Shown one piece after another: positions 30,820 through 38,681 of a DNA stretch of 64,000 nt. Positions within the stretch are counted from its first letter, which is position 1, and the number at the start of each line of letters is the position of its first letter. The stretch lies in the NCBI RefSeq assembly GCF_002024505.1, contig NZ_CP019402.1, forward strand, positions 4,030,001 to 4,094,000, written 5' to 3'. The DNA is from Plantibacter flavus. Its GTDB lineage: Bacteria > Actinomycetota > Actinomycetes > Actinomycetales > Microbacteriaceae. The notes under the pieces are model-generated. The model saw nothing but the letters and a program-made list of their open reading frames with translations. It was not told the DNA's origin and ran no database searches. The position numbers were made by a program, and so were the translations under genes.

Positions 30820-32198
30820 CCGAATTCCCCGCCCAGCCGCTCAGCCCGCTCGACGGTCGCTACCGCCCCGCCGTGACGGCGCTCGGAGAGTACCTCTCGG
30901 AGGCCGGCCTGAACCGCGCCCGCGTGCAGGTCGAGGTCGAGTGGCTCGTCTACCTCACAGAGCACTCGATGTTCGGATCCTCCCCGCTGACCCCGGCGGA
31001 GATCGAGCAGCTCCGCGCGCTCTACCTCGACTTCGGACAGACCGACATCGACTGGCTCGCCGAGAAGGAAGCTGTCACGCGTCACGATGTGAAGGCCGTC
31101 GAATACCTCGTGCGCCACCGCCTGTCCGAGCTCGGTCTCGACCGCATCGCCGAACTGACCCACATCGCCTGCACGAGCGAGGACATCAACAACCTCTCCT
31201 ACGCGCTCACCGTGTCGCAGGCCGTCCGCGCCATCTGGCTGCCGAAGCTGCGCCTCGTCCTCGACTCACTGCGCACCAAGGCCGTCGACTTCCGGGCCGT
31301 CCCGATGCTCGCCCGCACGCACGGCCAGCCGGCGACGCCCACCACGATGGGCCGCGAGCTCGCCGTCACCGTCTACCGACTCGAGCGCATCGCCCTGCAG
31401 ATCGAGGCGAACGAGTACCTCGGCAAGTTCTCCGGCGCGACCGGCACGTTCGCCGCCCACGTCGTCGCCGACCCCGACGCCGACTGGCCCGCCATCTCGC
31501 GCGAGTTCGTCGAGGGACTCGGCCTGGACTGGAACCCGCTGACGACGCAGATCGAGTCGCACGACTGGCAGGCCGAGCTCTACGGCAAGATCTCCCACGC
31601 CAACCGCGTGCTGCACAACCTCGCCACGGACATGTGGACGTACATCTCGATCGGCTACTTCCGGCAGATCCCGGTCGCGGGCGCCACCGGCTCGTCGACC
31701 ATGCCGCACAAGGTCAACCCGATCCGCTTCGAGAACGCCGAAGCCAACCTGGAGCTGTCGAGCGCGATCCTCGACTCCCTCGCCGCCACCCTCGTCACCT
31801 CACGACTCCAGCGCGACCTCACCGACTCGAGCGCCCAGCGCAACATCGGTGTCGGGTTCGGCCACTCGCTGCTCGCCCTCGACAACATCCTCGGCGGACT
31901 CGGGCAGATCGACCTCGCGGAGGACGTGCTCGCCGCGGACCTCGACCACAACTGGGAGGTGCTCGCGGAGGCGATCCAGACGGTCATCCGCGCCGAGGTG
32001 ACCGCGGGTCGCTCGAGCATCGAGGACCCCTATGCGCTCCTGAAGGAGCTGACGCGCGGCAAGCGTCTCGGCCAGGCGGAGCTCGTCGAGTTCGTCTCCA
32101 AGCTCGACATCGGCGACGCCGCGAAGCAGCGCCTGCTCGAGCTCACCCCGGCGACGTACCTCGGGCTCTCCGACGACCTGGTGGACTACCTGCCGTAG
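30816..32198 (+). CDS. purB: Adenylosuccinate lyase
   Basis: A 460-residue member of the fumarase/aspartase superfamily. It catalyses two steps of purine synthesis: release of fumarate from SAICAR and from adenylosuccinate. The signature GSSTMPHKVNPIRFENAEAN is near residues 293-312. Substrate-binding CTSEDINNLSY and ARTHGQPATPTTMG are present. Length and motifs match the E. coli-type PurB. It is coupled to the upstream phosphatase by ATGA and followed by two hairpins. Confidence 0.96.
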   Translation: MTEFPAQPLSPLDGRYRPAVTALGEYLSEAGLNRARVQVEVEWLVYLTEHSMFGSSPLTPAEIEQLRALYLDFGQTDIDWLAEKEAVTRHDVKAVEYLVRHRLSELGLDRIAELTHIACTSEDINNLSYALTVSQAVRAIWLPKLRLVLDSLRTKAVDFRAVPMLARTHGQPATPTTMGRELAVTVYRLERIALQIEANEYLGKFSGATGTFAAHVVADPDADWPAISREFVEGLGLDWNPLTTQIESHDWQAELYGKISHANRVLHNLATDMWTYISIGYFRQIPVAGATGSSTMPHKVNPIRFENAEANLELSSAILDSLAATLVTSRLQRDLTDSSAQRNIGVGFGHSLLALDNILGGLGQIDLAEDVLAADLDHNWEVLAEAIQTVIRAEVTAGRSSIEDPYALLKELTRGKRLGQAELVEFVSKLDIGDAAKQRLLELTPATYLGLSDDLVDYLP

Positions 32199-32205
32199 GC
32201 GGTCC

Positions 32206-32261
32206 GTGCTCGTTCGCCCAGGAATGGGCGAACGAGCACTGGGTCGCCCAAGAATGGGCGA
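32206..32261 (+). terminator. Tandem hairpins after purB built from a repeated motif
   Basis: The first stem has perfect 15-base arms (32206-32220 and 32225-32239), loop GGAA. The second has 7-base arms (32244-32250 and 32255-32261), loop AGAA. Both contain CGCCCA-(G/A)GAA-TGGGCGAA. The position between convergent genes suggests a bidirectional terminator. Confidence 0.7.
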
Positions 32262-32274
32262 ATGAAGCCGGAGA

Positions 32275-32541
32275 TCAGTGGCCGGAGGGGCGCGGCGGAC
32301 GCTTGTCGTCGCCGTCCTGCTCGTCGAGGTCGAGCTTCTCCTGGAAGTCGGGCTTCACGGCGAGCGCCAGCATCGCAAGGACGACGAGTGAGGCGATGAA
32401 TGCGATGCCCAGGCCGATGAGCGCGAGGACGATCTCACGGGTCGACATCAGGACGACGACGCCGGTGAAGACCCCCATGACGCCCGAGAGCACGAGGAGC
32501 TCGATCGGCCGCAGGACGTCGTCGCGGTTGGGCTTGCTCAT
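32275..32541 (-). CDS. Small two-helix membrane protein
   Basis: An 88-residue protein with two membrane helices (ELLVLSGVMGVFTGVVVLM and ALIGLGIAFIASLVVLAML) and a charged C-terminal tail (DLDEQDGDDKRPPRPSGH). I do not recognise a characterised family. The ATG at 32541 overlaps the stop of the upstream membrane protein by 4 bases, so the two form a pair and may act together. Confidence 0.8.
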   Translation of the reverse strand: MSKPNRDDVLRPIELLVLSGVMGVFTGVVVLMSTREIVLALIGLGIAFIASLVVLAMLALAVKPDFQEKLDLDEQDGDDKRPPRPSGH

Positions 32542-33197
32542 GATGCGGCTCCCGCCGTGCCGGTGGTGTCGTCGGTGACTGCGCCGGCGACCGGGCGCTT
32601 GCCCGCCCACCGCAGCGACAGTCCGCCGATGACGAGGTAGACGCCGATGATCGCGGCGTATGCCCCGACGAGGCCGACGACGACGATGTCCGCACGGAGG
32701 ACACCCTCGACACCTCCCGGGGCGGCGAATCGCTGCTCGAGTCCCGGCGGGACGAGGAGCGTCGCGATGGCGAGCAGCACCGTGAAGGCACCGACCGCGG
32801 TCCAGTCCTTCGCAGCGGCGAGGCGTCCGCGCCAGCGGATCCCGCTGTACAGCTCGAGGAATCCGGTGAGGGCCGCCCACAGCGTGACGACGTAGAGGAA
32901 GATGCTCAGCCCGCCGCCGCTCACGAGCAACGAGAAGACGCCGGTCACGACGCCGATGACGCCCTGCCCGAGGAAGAAGGCGCGCGTCACGGTGTCGGAG
33001 AAGTTCGGGAAGGCGAAGGCGCCGACGATCGCGCCGGACAGCAGCGTGAAGACCCCGAAGACCACGAGGCCGAACTGCGATGAGTGGCCCTGCGTGAAGG
33101 TGACGACCCCCGCCGTGGCGAGCGCGATCACCGCACGCAGGATCGGGACCATCCAGTACCGATCGTGCTTGGCGCCGTCGAACGGGATGCTGGGCAC
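32538..33197 (-). CDS. Membrane protein with about six helices (DUF308-like)
   Basis: A 219-residue polytopic membrane protein. Repeated helix pairs (ILRAVIALATAGVVTFTQG, FGLVVFGVFTLLSGAIVGAF, TLWAALTGFLELYSGI) resemble the short HdeD/DUF308-type repeats. The GTG at 33197 (VPSIPFDGAKHDRYW) was chosen because residues upstream are Arg/Pro-rich and unconserved in type; the ribosome site is weak. It is coupled to the 88-residue membrane protein downstream. Function unknown. Confidence 0.75.
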   Translation of the reverse strand: MPSIPFDGAKHDRYWMVPILRAVIALATAGVVTFTQGHSSQFGLVVFGVFTLLSGAIVGAFAFPNFSDTVTRAFFLGQGVIGVVTGVFSLLVSGGGLSIFLYVVTLWAALTGFLELYSGIRWRGRLAAAKDWTAVGAFTVLLAIATLLVPPGLEQRFAAPGGVEGVLRADIVVVGLVGAYAAIIGVYLVIGGLSLRWAGKRPVAGAVTDDTTGTAGAAS

Positions 33198-33267
33198 GGT
33201 GAACGTCTCATCTCTTGCAGGAAGTCCACTCCAGCTTACGCGGTCCTGCGGGCGACGCGGACCGGGG

Positions 33268-34323
33268 TCAGGGTGCCCTGGGTGGGACCGACAGGCCCGC
33301 GGCGAGTTCCGCGAAGACGGCCTCGGCATCCGCCCGATCGCGGGTCAGCAGTGACGCCTGCCCAGCCCAGAAGCCCTGGAGCTCTGCGACGCCCTGCTCC
33401 GAGGCGACGGTGCGGAACCGCCCGGTCAGCCAGTTCTGGACCGGGAACGGGGCGACGACCCCCGACGCCTCGATCTCGCGCAACACCCGATTCGGGACAC
33501 CCCGTCCGAGCCTGCCGCTCATCGCGCGCGTGAGGACGGTGCCGTCGGCGGGCGTCGAGACGATGGCCGCTCGATGCTCGGCCGTCGCCGCGGAGACGCT
33601 CGTGCGGAGGAAGGCGGTCCCGACCTGCACACCGGCGGCGCCGAGTGCCCGCGCGGCGGCGACACCGCGTCGGTCGGCGATACCGCCGGCGGCGATCACC
33701 GGGACGTCCAGGGCGTCGACGAGCTGCGGGATCAGGGCGACCAGGCCGACGAGGGAGTCCTCGGCTGCTCGCAGGAACGAGACGCGGTGGCCGCCGGCCT
33801 CCATGCCCGTGCCGACGACGACGTCGACGCCGCCCTCCTGCAGGGCGAGCCCTTCGGCCACCGTGGTCGCCGTCCCGACCACCACGATGCCCCGCTCGCG
33901 CGCCGCGTCGACCACCGACCGCGGTGGAACCCCGAAGACGAAGCTGACCACGGCGGGCCGCGCCTCCAGGACCGCCTCGATCTGCTCGTCGAACGGCGGC
34001 ACGTACCGGGCCGGGCGATCGGGCAGCTCGAGTGACAACTCGTCGAACACGGGTCGGAGCGCCTCGACCGCGGCTGCGAAGGACGCCTCGGAGTCGTCGG
34101 GCGACAGCTCGTCTCCACGCGGCAGCCACAGGTTCAGTGCGAACGGCGCCGCGGTCCGTTCGCGGAGCGCCGTGACCGTCCGCTCGATGCGCTCGGCGTC
34201 GTAGCCGTACAGGCCGAAGGAACCGAGGCCGCCCAGCTCACTCACCGTCGCGGTGAGTTCGACGGAGGACAAGCCTCCGAAGGGGCCGAGCACGATCGGG
34301 ACATCGACAGGAAGGGCGCGCAC
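33268..34323 (-). CDS. Nitronate monooxygenase-like FMN oxidoreductase
   Basis: A 351-residue TIM-barrel flavoprotein of the 2-nitropropane dioxygenase family. It shows PIVLGPFGGLSS at the N-terminus, the catalytic-His motif GMEAGGHRVS near residue 175, AAGGIADRRGVAAARALGA and GVQVGTAFL for phosphate binding. It would oxidise nitronates or related compounds. The C-terminal WAGQASLL segment is also family-like. It is divergent from the amidase-permease-GntR cluster, whose operator-like palindrome lies in the shared intergenic region. Confidence 0.9.
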   Translation of the reverse strand: MRALPVDVPIVLGPFGGLSSVELTATVSELGGLGSFGLYGYDAERIERTVTALRERTAAPFALNLWLPRGDELSPDDSEASFAAAVEALRPVFDELSLELPDRPARYVPPFDEQIEAVLEARPAVVSFVFGVPPRSVVDAARERGIVVVGTATTVAEGLALQEGGVDVVVGTGMEAGGHRVSFLRAAEDSLVGLVALIPQLVDALDVPVIAAGGIADRRGVAAARALGAAGVQVGTAFLRTSVSAATAEHRAAIVSTPADGTVLTRAMSGRLGRGVPNRVLREIEASGVVAPFPVQNWLTGRFRTVASEQGVAELQGFWAGQASLLTRDRADAEAVFAELAAGLSVPPRAP

Positions 34324-34382
34324 GCCACCAGTATGTCCCTCGCCTCTTGCGGGTGAAACCGGATCGAAACATGATGGACATC

Positions 34383-34405
34383 AAACAGCTCACTTTGAGT
34401 TGTTT
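34383..34405. promoter_or_regulatory. Operator-like palindrome upstream of the amidase gene
   Basis: AAACAGCTCA-CTT-TGAGTTGTTT: ten-base arms with one mismatch around a 3-base centre, 43 bases before the amidase ATG. It is AT-richer than its surroundings. It is a plausible site for the GntR regulator encoded at 36796-37536. Confidence 0.55.
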
Positions 34406-34447
34406 ACTGAGTGCATCGACGCACGCCTGCAGAGGAGCTCCACCGCC

Positions 34448-35227
34448 ATGACCCTGACCATCGCCGGACTGCAACACCACGGCGTCCCCGGAGACGTCGA
34501 GGCGAACCTCGCGCTCGTCGCCGACGCCGCCAGGCAGGCATCGGATCGCGGCGCGGACCTGCTCGTCACCCCCGAGATGTTCATCACCGGCTACAACCTC
34601 GGGGACCGTCTCGCCCCGCTCGCCACCCCGGAGCTGGTCGATCAGGTCGCCGCCATCGCGGCCGGGACGGGGATCGCGATCCTCGCCGGCTTGCCCGAGC
34701 CGCTCCCGGGCGGAGCCGTCGCGAACGCCATCGTCCTCATCGGTCCCGACGGGTCCGAGCTGCTCCGCTACCGCAAGACGCACCTGTTCGGCGAGCTCGA
34801 CCGCGAGCTGTTCGTGGCCGGTGACACCCTCGCACCGACCGTCGACCTTGGCGGCGTCCGCGTCGCCGTCCTCATCTGTTACGACGTCGAGTTCCCCGAG
34901 ACCGTCCGCGCGGCGGCCCTCGACGGCGCCGACGTCGTGATCGTCCCCACCGCGCAGATGGAGCCCTACGCGCACATCGCCGAACGGCTCATCCCGGTGC
35001 GCGCCTGGGAGAACCAGGTCCACCTCGTCTACGTCAACCGCGTCGGCTCCGAAGGGGACCTCACCTACGTCGGCCGCAGCAGCATCGTCGGTCCGGACGG
35101 CGTGGTCCTCGACGCGCTCGACGCGACCGCCGTCGGTCTCATGATCGCCACGATCGATCCCGAGGCCACCAAGCGCGCCAGGCAGGAGAACCCCTACCTC
35201 GCCGACCGCCGCGCCGAGCTGTATTGA
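34448..35227 (+). CDS. Carbon-nitrogen hydrolase (nitrilase/amidase superfamily)
   Basis: A 259-residue cytosolic enzyme with the complete Glu-Lys-Cys triad: E43 (TPEMFITGYN), K110 (YRKTHLFGELDRE) and C144 (LICYDVEFPE). It hydrolyses amides, N-carbamoyl compounds or nitriles; the exact substrate cannot be read from the sequence. GAGGAG precedes ATG by 10 bases. It is first in an apparent operon with an APC permease and a GntR regulator, which suggests uptake and hydrolysis of an amide-type nitrogen source. Confidence 0.9.
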   Translation: MTLTIAGLQHHGVPGDVEANLALVADAARQASDRGADLLVTPEMFITGYNLGDRLAPLATPELVDQVAAIAAGTGIAILAGLPEPLPGGAVANAIVLIGPDGSELLRYRKTHLFGELDRELFVAGDTLAPTVDLGGVRVAVLICYDVEFPETVRAAALDGADVVIVPTAQMEPYAHIAERLIPVRAWENQVHLVYVNRVGSEGDLTYVGRSSIVGPDGVVLDALDATAVGLMIATIDPEATKRARQENPYLADRRAELY

Positions 35228-35288
35228 GGGACGCCGTCCCTCCTCCCCTCCCCCTCCGAGTCCCCCGACTCCCCCGGAAAGTGACCTC

Positions 35289-36755
35289 ATGACCGTGAAC
35301 CCCATCGCCGAGCCGCGCAAGCGCCTCGACGGCCAACTCGGTACCGGCTCCATCGTCTTCATGGTGATCGCCGCCGCAGCACCACTCACCGTGATCGGCG
35401 GCAACGTCCCCATCGCGATCGGGACCGGCAACGGCGCCGGAGCGCCGATCGGCTTCGCCCTCGCCGCCGTGATCCTCCTCGTCTTCTCCGTCGGCTTCGT
35501 CACCATGACGCCGTTCGTCCGCGAAGCCGGCGCGTTCTTCTCCTATGTGACGGCCGGACTCGGCTCTCGTCTCGGCCTCGGTTCCGCGTTCACCGCACTC
35601 GTCGCCTACACGGCGATCCAAGTCGGCGTGTACGGCTACATGGGTTGGGCGCTCGACGACCTCGTCACGTACTTCGGCGGCCCGAGCCTGCCCTGGTGGC
35701 TGTACTCCTTCGCGACGATGGCGATCGTCGCGGTGCTCGGCTACCGACACATCGACCTGAGCGCGAAGGTACTGGGCATCGCACTGACGCTCGAGATCCT
35801 CGTGGTCGTCGTGCTCGACGTCGTCATCTTCGCGACGGGCGGCGCGGACGGCATCGCGGTCGCGACCTTCGACCCCGCCAACATCTTCACCGGTGGGATC
35901 GGCGTCGCCGTGCTCTTCGCCCTCACCGGCTTCATCGGCTTCGAGGCGACCGCGGTCTTCCGGGACGAGGCGCGCAACCCGGAACGCACCATCCCGCGAG
36001 CCACGTACCTGGCCGTCGTCATCATCGGTGTGTTCTACGCCATCTCCTGCTGGGCGCTCGTGACGGGCGTCGGCGCAGGGAACGCCGTCGCGATCGCCCA
36101 GCAGACGCTCGCCGGCGACGGCAACCTCCTGCTCGACACGACGACGACCTACCTCGGCCCGATCATGCGTGATGTCGTCCAGGTGCTGCTCATCACGAGC
36201 CTGTTCGCGTGCGTGCTGTCCTTCCACAACGTCATCGCGCGTTACCAGTTCACGCTGGCGCAGAAGTCGGTGCTGCCCGCCCGCCTCGGCAGGCGTCACC
36301 CCGCACACCACTCCCCGTCGACCTCCTCCATCGTGCAGACGGTGACGGCGGCCATCGTCCTCGCCGCGCTCGCCCTCGCCGGCCTCGACCCGCTCGTCGG
36401 GGTCTTCGGATCCATGGCCGGGGTGGCGACCGTCGGGATGGTCCTCCTCATGCTGACGACCTCGATCGCCGTCCTCGTGTTCTTCGCGCGCCGACCCGAG
36501 CTCGTCGCCGGCCGCACCTGGGGTGCGCGGGTGTTCCCGATCCTCGCGGTGGTGGGACTCGCCTTCGCGCTGTGGCTGGTGCTGTCGAACTTCACGCTCG
36601 TCACCGGCGGAAGCGTCACCGTGAGTGTCGTGCTCGCCCTCATCCCCGTGGTCGCCATGCTGATCGGTATCGTGGCGGGGAAGCGGTTCCCGCTGGACGC
36701 CGAGCCGGACGGTGCGGTGAGCGAGGCGACCGCCGACCAGCCGACGGCCGGCTGA
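35289..36755 (+). CDS. APC superfamily amino-acid/amine permease
   Basis: A 488-residue transporter with about 12-14 membrane helices. It has the APC start (LGTGSIVFMVIAAAAPLTVIGG, helix 1 with unwound Gly region) and GFEATAVFRDEARNPERTIPRATY in the helix 6-7 region, characteristic of the family. It is a proton- or sodium-coupled importer of an amino acid, amide or amine; substrate unknown. It starts 61 bases after the amidase stop and is probably co-transcribed. The C-terminal tail is hydrophilic. Confidence 0.92.
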   Translation: MTVNPIAEPRKRLDGQLGTGSIVFMVIAAAAPLTVIGGNVPIAIGTGNGAGAPIGFALAAVILLVFSVGFVTMTPFVREAGAFFSYVTAGLGSRLGLGSAFTALVAYTAIQVGVYGYMGWALDDLVTYFGGPSLPWWLYSFATMAIVAVLGYRHIDLSAKVLGIALTLEILVVVVLDVVIFATGGADGIAVATFDPANIFTGGIGVAVLFALTGFIGFEATAVFRDEARNPERTIPRATYLAVVIIGVFYAISCWALVTGVGAGNAVAIAQQTLAGDGNLLLDTTTTYLGPIMRDVVQVLLITSLFACVLSFHNVIARYQFTLAQKSVLPARLGRRHPAHHSPSTSSIVQTVTAAIVLAALALAGLDPLVGVFGSMAGVATVGMVLLMLTTSIAVLVFFARRPELVAGRTWGARVFPILAVVGLAFALWLVLSNFTLVTGGSVTVSVVLALIPVVAMLIGIVAGKRFPLDAEPDGAVSEATADQPTAG

Positions 36756-36795
36756 GCCAGGGTCGCGGAGTCGATCAGCGACGAGACGGGGTGCC

Positions 36796-37536
36796 ATGGA
36801 TCTGGGTTCGCCCTCGCTCGGAGCCATCCGACGCACGACCGCCGTCGACACCGTCCGCGCGCGCATCTCGCTGGCGCTGGAGCTCGGGATGCTGGTGCCC
36901 GGCCAACGGCTCCCGGCACCAGAGGAAGCGGCTCGAGCGTTCGGGGTCAGCGAGATGTCGGTGCGTCGTGCCTATCGGGCGCTGAGCGACGAGGGTGTCG
37001 TCGTGCGGCGGCAGGGCAACACGGGTGGCACGTTCATCTCGGATGCACCCGCGGTGGGCACCGTTCCCGAGATCGCCGCCTACCGCGAGGACGCCGTCCA
37101 CGTGCACGCGCTCATCGACCAGCGCGCGACGCTCGAAGCCGGGCTGGCGGCGCGGGCTGCCGCTGCACCGGGGGCATCCTCCCTGCGTCGACTCGACGAC
37201 CTCGTGGCGACCATGCGGACCGAGCCGGACTGGAGCCGGTTCCGCGAGGCGGATGCGGCGTTCCACGCCGAGCTGGCGATGTCGGCGGGCGTGCCGGGCG
37301 CGGCCGACCTCCATGACCGCGTGTCCCGTGAGCTGTACTCCTACTTCATCCCCTATCGGATCGAGTACCTGCGCGCGTCGAATGAGGAGCACGCTCAGCT
37401 CGTCGAGGCGCTCCGCGTCGGCGATGCGGCAGCCGCGAGCCGCCTGGCCTTCGACCACGTCGCGGAGCTCCACCGCTCGATGTACGTCGGCCTCGCGGGC
37501 GTCGGCTCTGCCGAGAGTGCGCAAAACGCTCCCTGA
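36796..37536 (+). CDS. GntR-family regulator, FadR subfamily
   Basis: A 246-residue regulator. The N-terminal winged helix (GMLVPGQRLPAPEEAARAFG, then VSEMSVRRAYRALSDEGVV) is followed by an all-helical FCD domain with candidate metal/ligand residues (FREADAAFHAEL, NEEHAQLVEAL, FDHVAELHRSM). It lies 40 bases after the permease and is likely its local regulator, acting on the palindrome at 34383-34405. The 3-prime end of the gene contains the left arm of a palindromic repeat. Confidence 0.9.
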   Translation: MDLGSPSLGAIRRTTAVDTVRARISLALELGMLVPGQRLPAPEEAARAFGVSEMSVRRAYRALSDEGVVVRRQGNTGGTFISDAPAVGTVPEIAAYREDAVHVHALIDQRATLEAGLAARAAAAPGASSLRRLDDLVATMRTEPDWSRFREADAAFHAELAMSAGVPGAADLHDRVSRELYSYFIPYRIEYLRASNEEHAQLVEALRVGDAAAASRLAFDHVAELHRSMYVGLAGVGSAESAQNAP

Positions 37537-37569
37537 ATCGCAATGAGCCGACCGAATGCGCACTCTCGG
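37511..37569. repeat. Palindromic element A (CCGAGAGTGCGCA arms)
   Basis: Perfect 13-base arms at 37511-37523 and 37557-37569 with a 33-base centre. It overlaps the last codons of the GntR gene. Related elements lie at 38542-38604 and 60106-60162. Confidence 0.7.
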
Positions 37570-37624
37570 TGGAGGGTGTGGACAATGGGAGCAGATATCC
37601 CCACGGGATCGGGAGGATGGGTCG

Positions 37625-38569
37625 GTGCCCCGCCATCGCCCGCTCCCGCCACGGCTCCACGGCACGGCGTTCGCGGTCGGTGACCGAGCGCTGCACGGCC
37701 AGACCAGCGGGAGACTGCGTGGCGTCGATCTCGACGCTCCGTTCTGGGGCGTGCGCTCGGTCGATGTCGATCTGGGGGACGTCTTCGGACGCTGCGCAGC
37801 GTTCTCCCCTCGGCGCCGACCAGGGTGGGTGTTCAGCCATCTCACTGCGGCGGAACTCCTGGGTGCCCCGCTGCCGAACTCTTGCACGCACGACGCGGAC
37901 CTCCACATCGGCGCGCTTCACGGCGTACAGCCTGCGCGTTGCCGAGGGGTCGTCGGTCACCGGCTCGCCGAGACGACCCGCACGACCCAGATCCGAGGCT
38001 TCACCCTCACCGCGCCGGCCGACACCTTCGCGCTTCTCGCGACGATGCTCGAGCTTCCGGACCTCGTCGCGGTCGGTGATTTCCTCGTGTCGGGGTCGCG
38101 ATCACGAGGTGGCTCGCGTGTCGACGTGCGCACAACGATCGACGAACTCACGGCCGCCGTGGCCGCTTACGGCTCTCGACGCTCGGCTCGGGTTCTCCGC
38201 GACGCCCTTCCGCTGGTCCGCGTCGGCGTCGACTCCCGACCTGAGACACACCTGCGGCTCGCGCTCATCGATGCGGGCCTCCCGGAGCCGAGCGTCAATC
38301 CGGCCGTGCCCGTCGACGGCGGCACCGCGGTTCTCCATCCGGACCTCGCCGAAGTTCGCCTCCGCATCGCGTACGAATACGAAGGCGATCTGCACCGCAC
38401 CGACCAACGACGATTCAGGAACGACATCGTTCGCCGCGAGCGATTCGAGGCGGCCGGGTGGCGGGTCGTCCGCGTCACTGCGCACGACCTCTTCGTCGAC
38501 CGCGCGTCGTTCATCGCACGGGTTCGACGGCTTCGGAGGCTCGTTGAGAGTGCTCATTCCGCTCGCTGA
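37625..38569 (+). CDS. DUF559-type endonuclease-like protein
   Basis: A 314-residue protein common in this bacterial group. The C-terminal 100 residues carry a Vsr/DUF559-like PDDEXK pattern (IAYEYEGDLHRTDQRRFRND, then RRERFEAAGWRVVRVTAHDL). The N-terminal part resembles AbiEi-like substrate domains (FSHLTAAELLGAPLP). I chose GTG at 37625 because GGGAGG precedes it by 8 bases; upstream in-frame residues overlap the palindromic repeat. Nuclease activity and target are not established. Both ends of the gene are flanked by palindromic elements A and B. Confidence 0.75.
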   Translation: MPRHRPLPPRLHGTAFAVGDRALHGQTSGRLRGVDLDAPFWGVRSVDVDLGDVFGRCAAFSPRRRPGWVFSHLTAAELLGAPLPNSCTHDADLHIGALHGVQPARCRGVVGHRLAETTRTTQIRGFTLTAPADTFALLATMLELPDLVAVGDFLVSGSRSRGGSRVDVRTTIDELTAAVAAYGSRRSARVLRDALPLVRVGVDSRPETHLRLALIDAGLPEPSVNPAVPVDGGTAVLHPDLAEVRLRIAYEYEGDLHRTDQRRFRNDIVRRERFEAAGWRVVRVTAHDLFVDRASFIARVRRLRRLVESAHSAR

Positions 38570-38604
38570 TGCCGCATGAGAGCGCAGAAGAAGCACTCTC
38601 GACG
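38542..38604. repeat. Palindromic element B
   Basis: Arms 38542-38554 and 38592-38604 match at 12 of 13 positions. The centre begins CATTCCGCTCGC, also found in element C (60116-60127). It overlaps the end of the DUF559 gene. Confidence 0.65.
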
Positions 38605-38681
38605 AGACCTCAGAAATCCGACATGCGCCGTACTAAGGCATAGTGGGGACGGGTTCACCCCCGCCGCGAAGGAGTGAGAGC

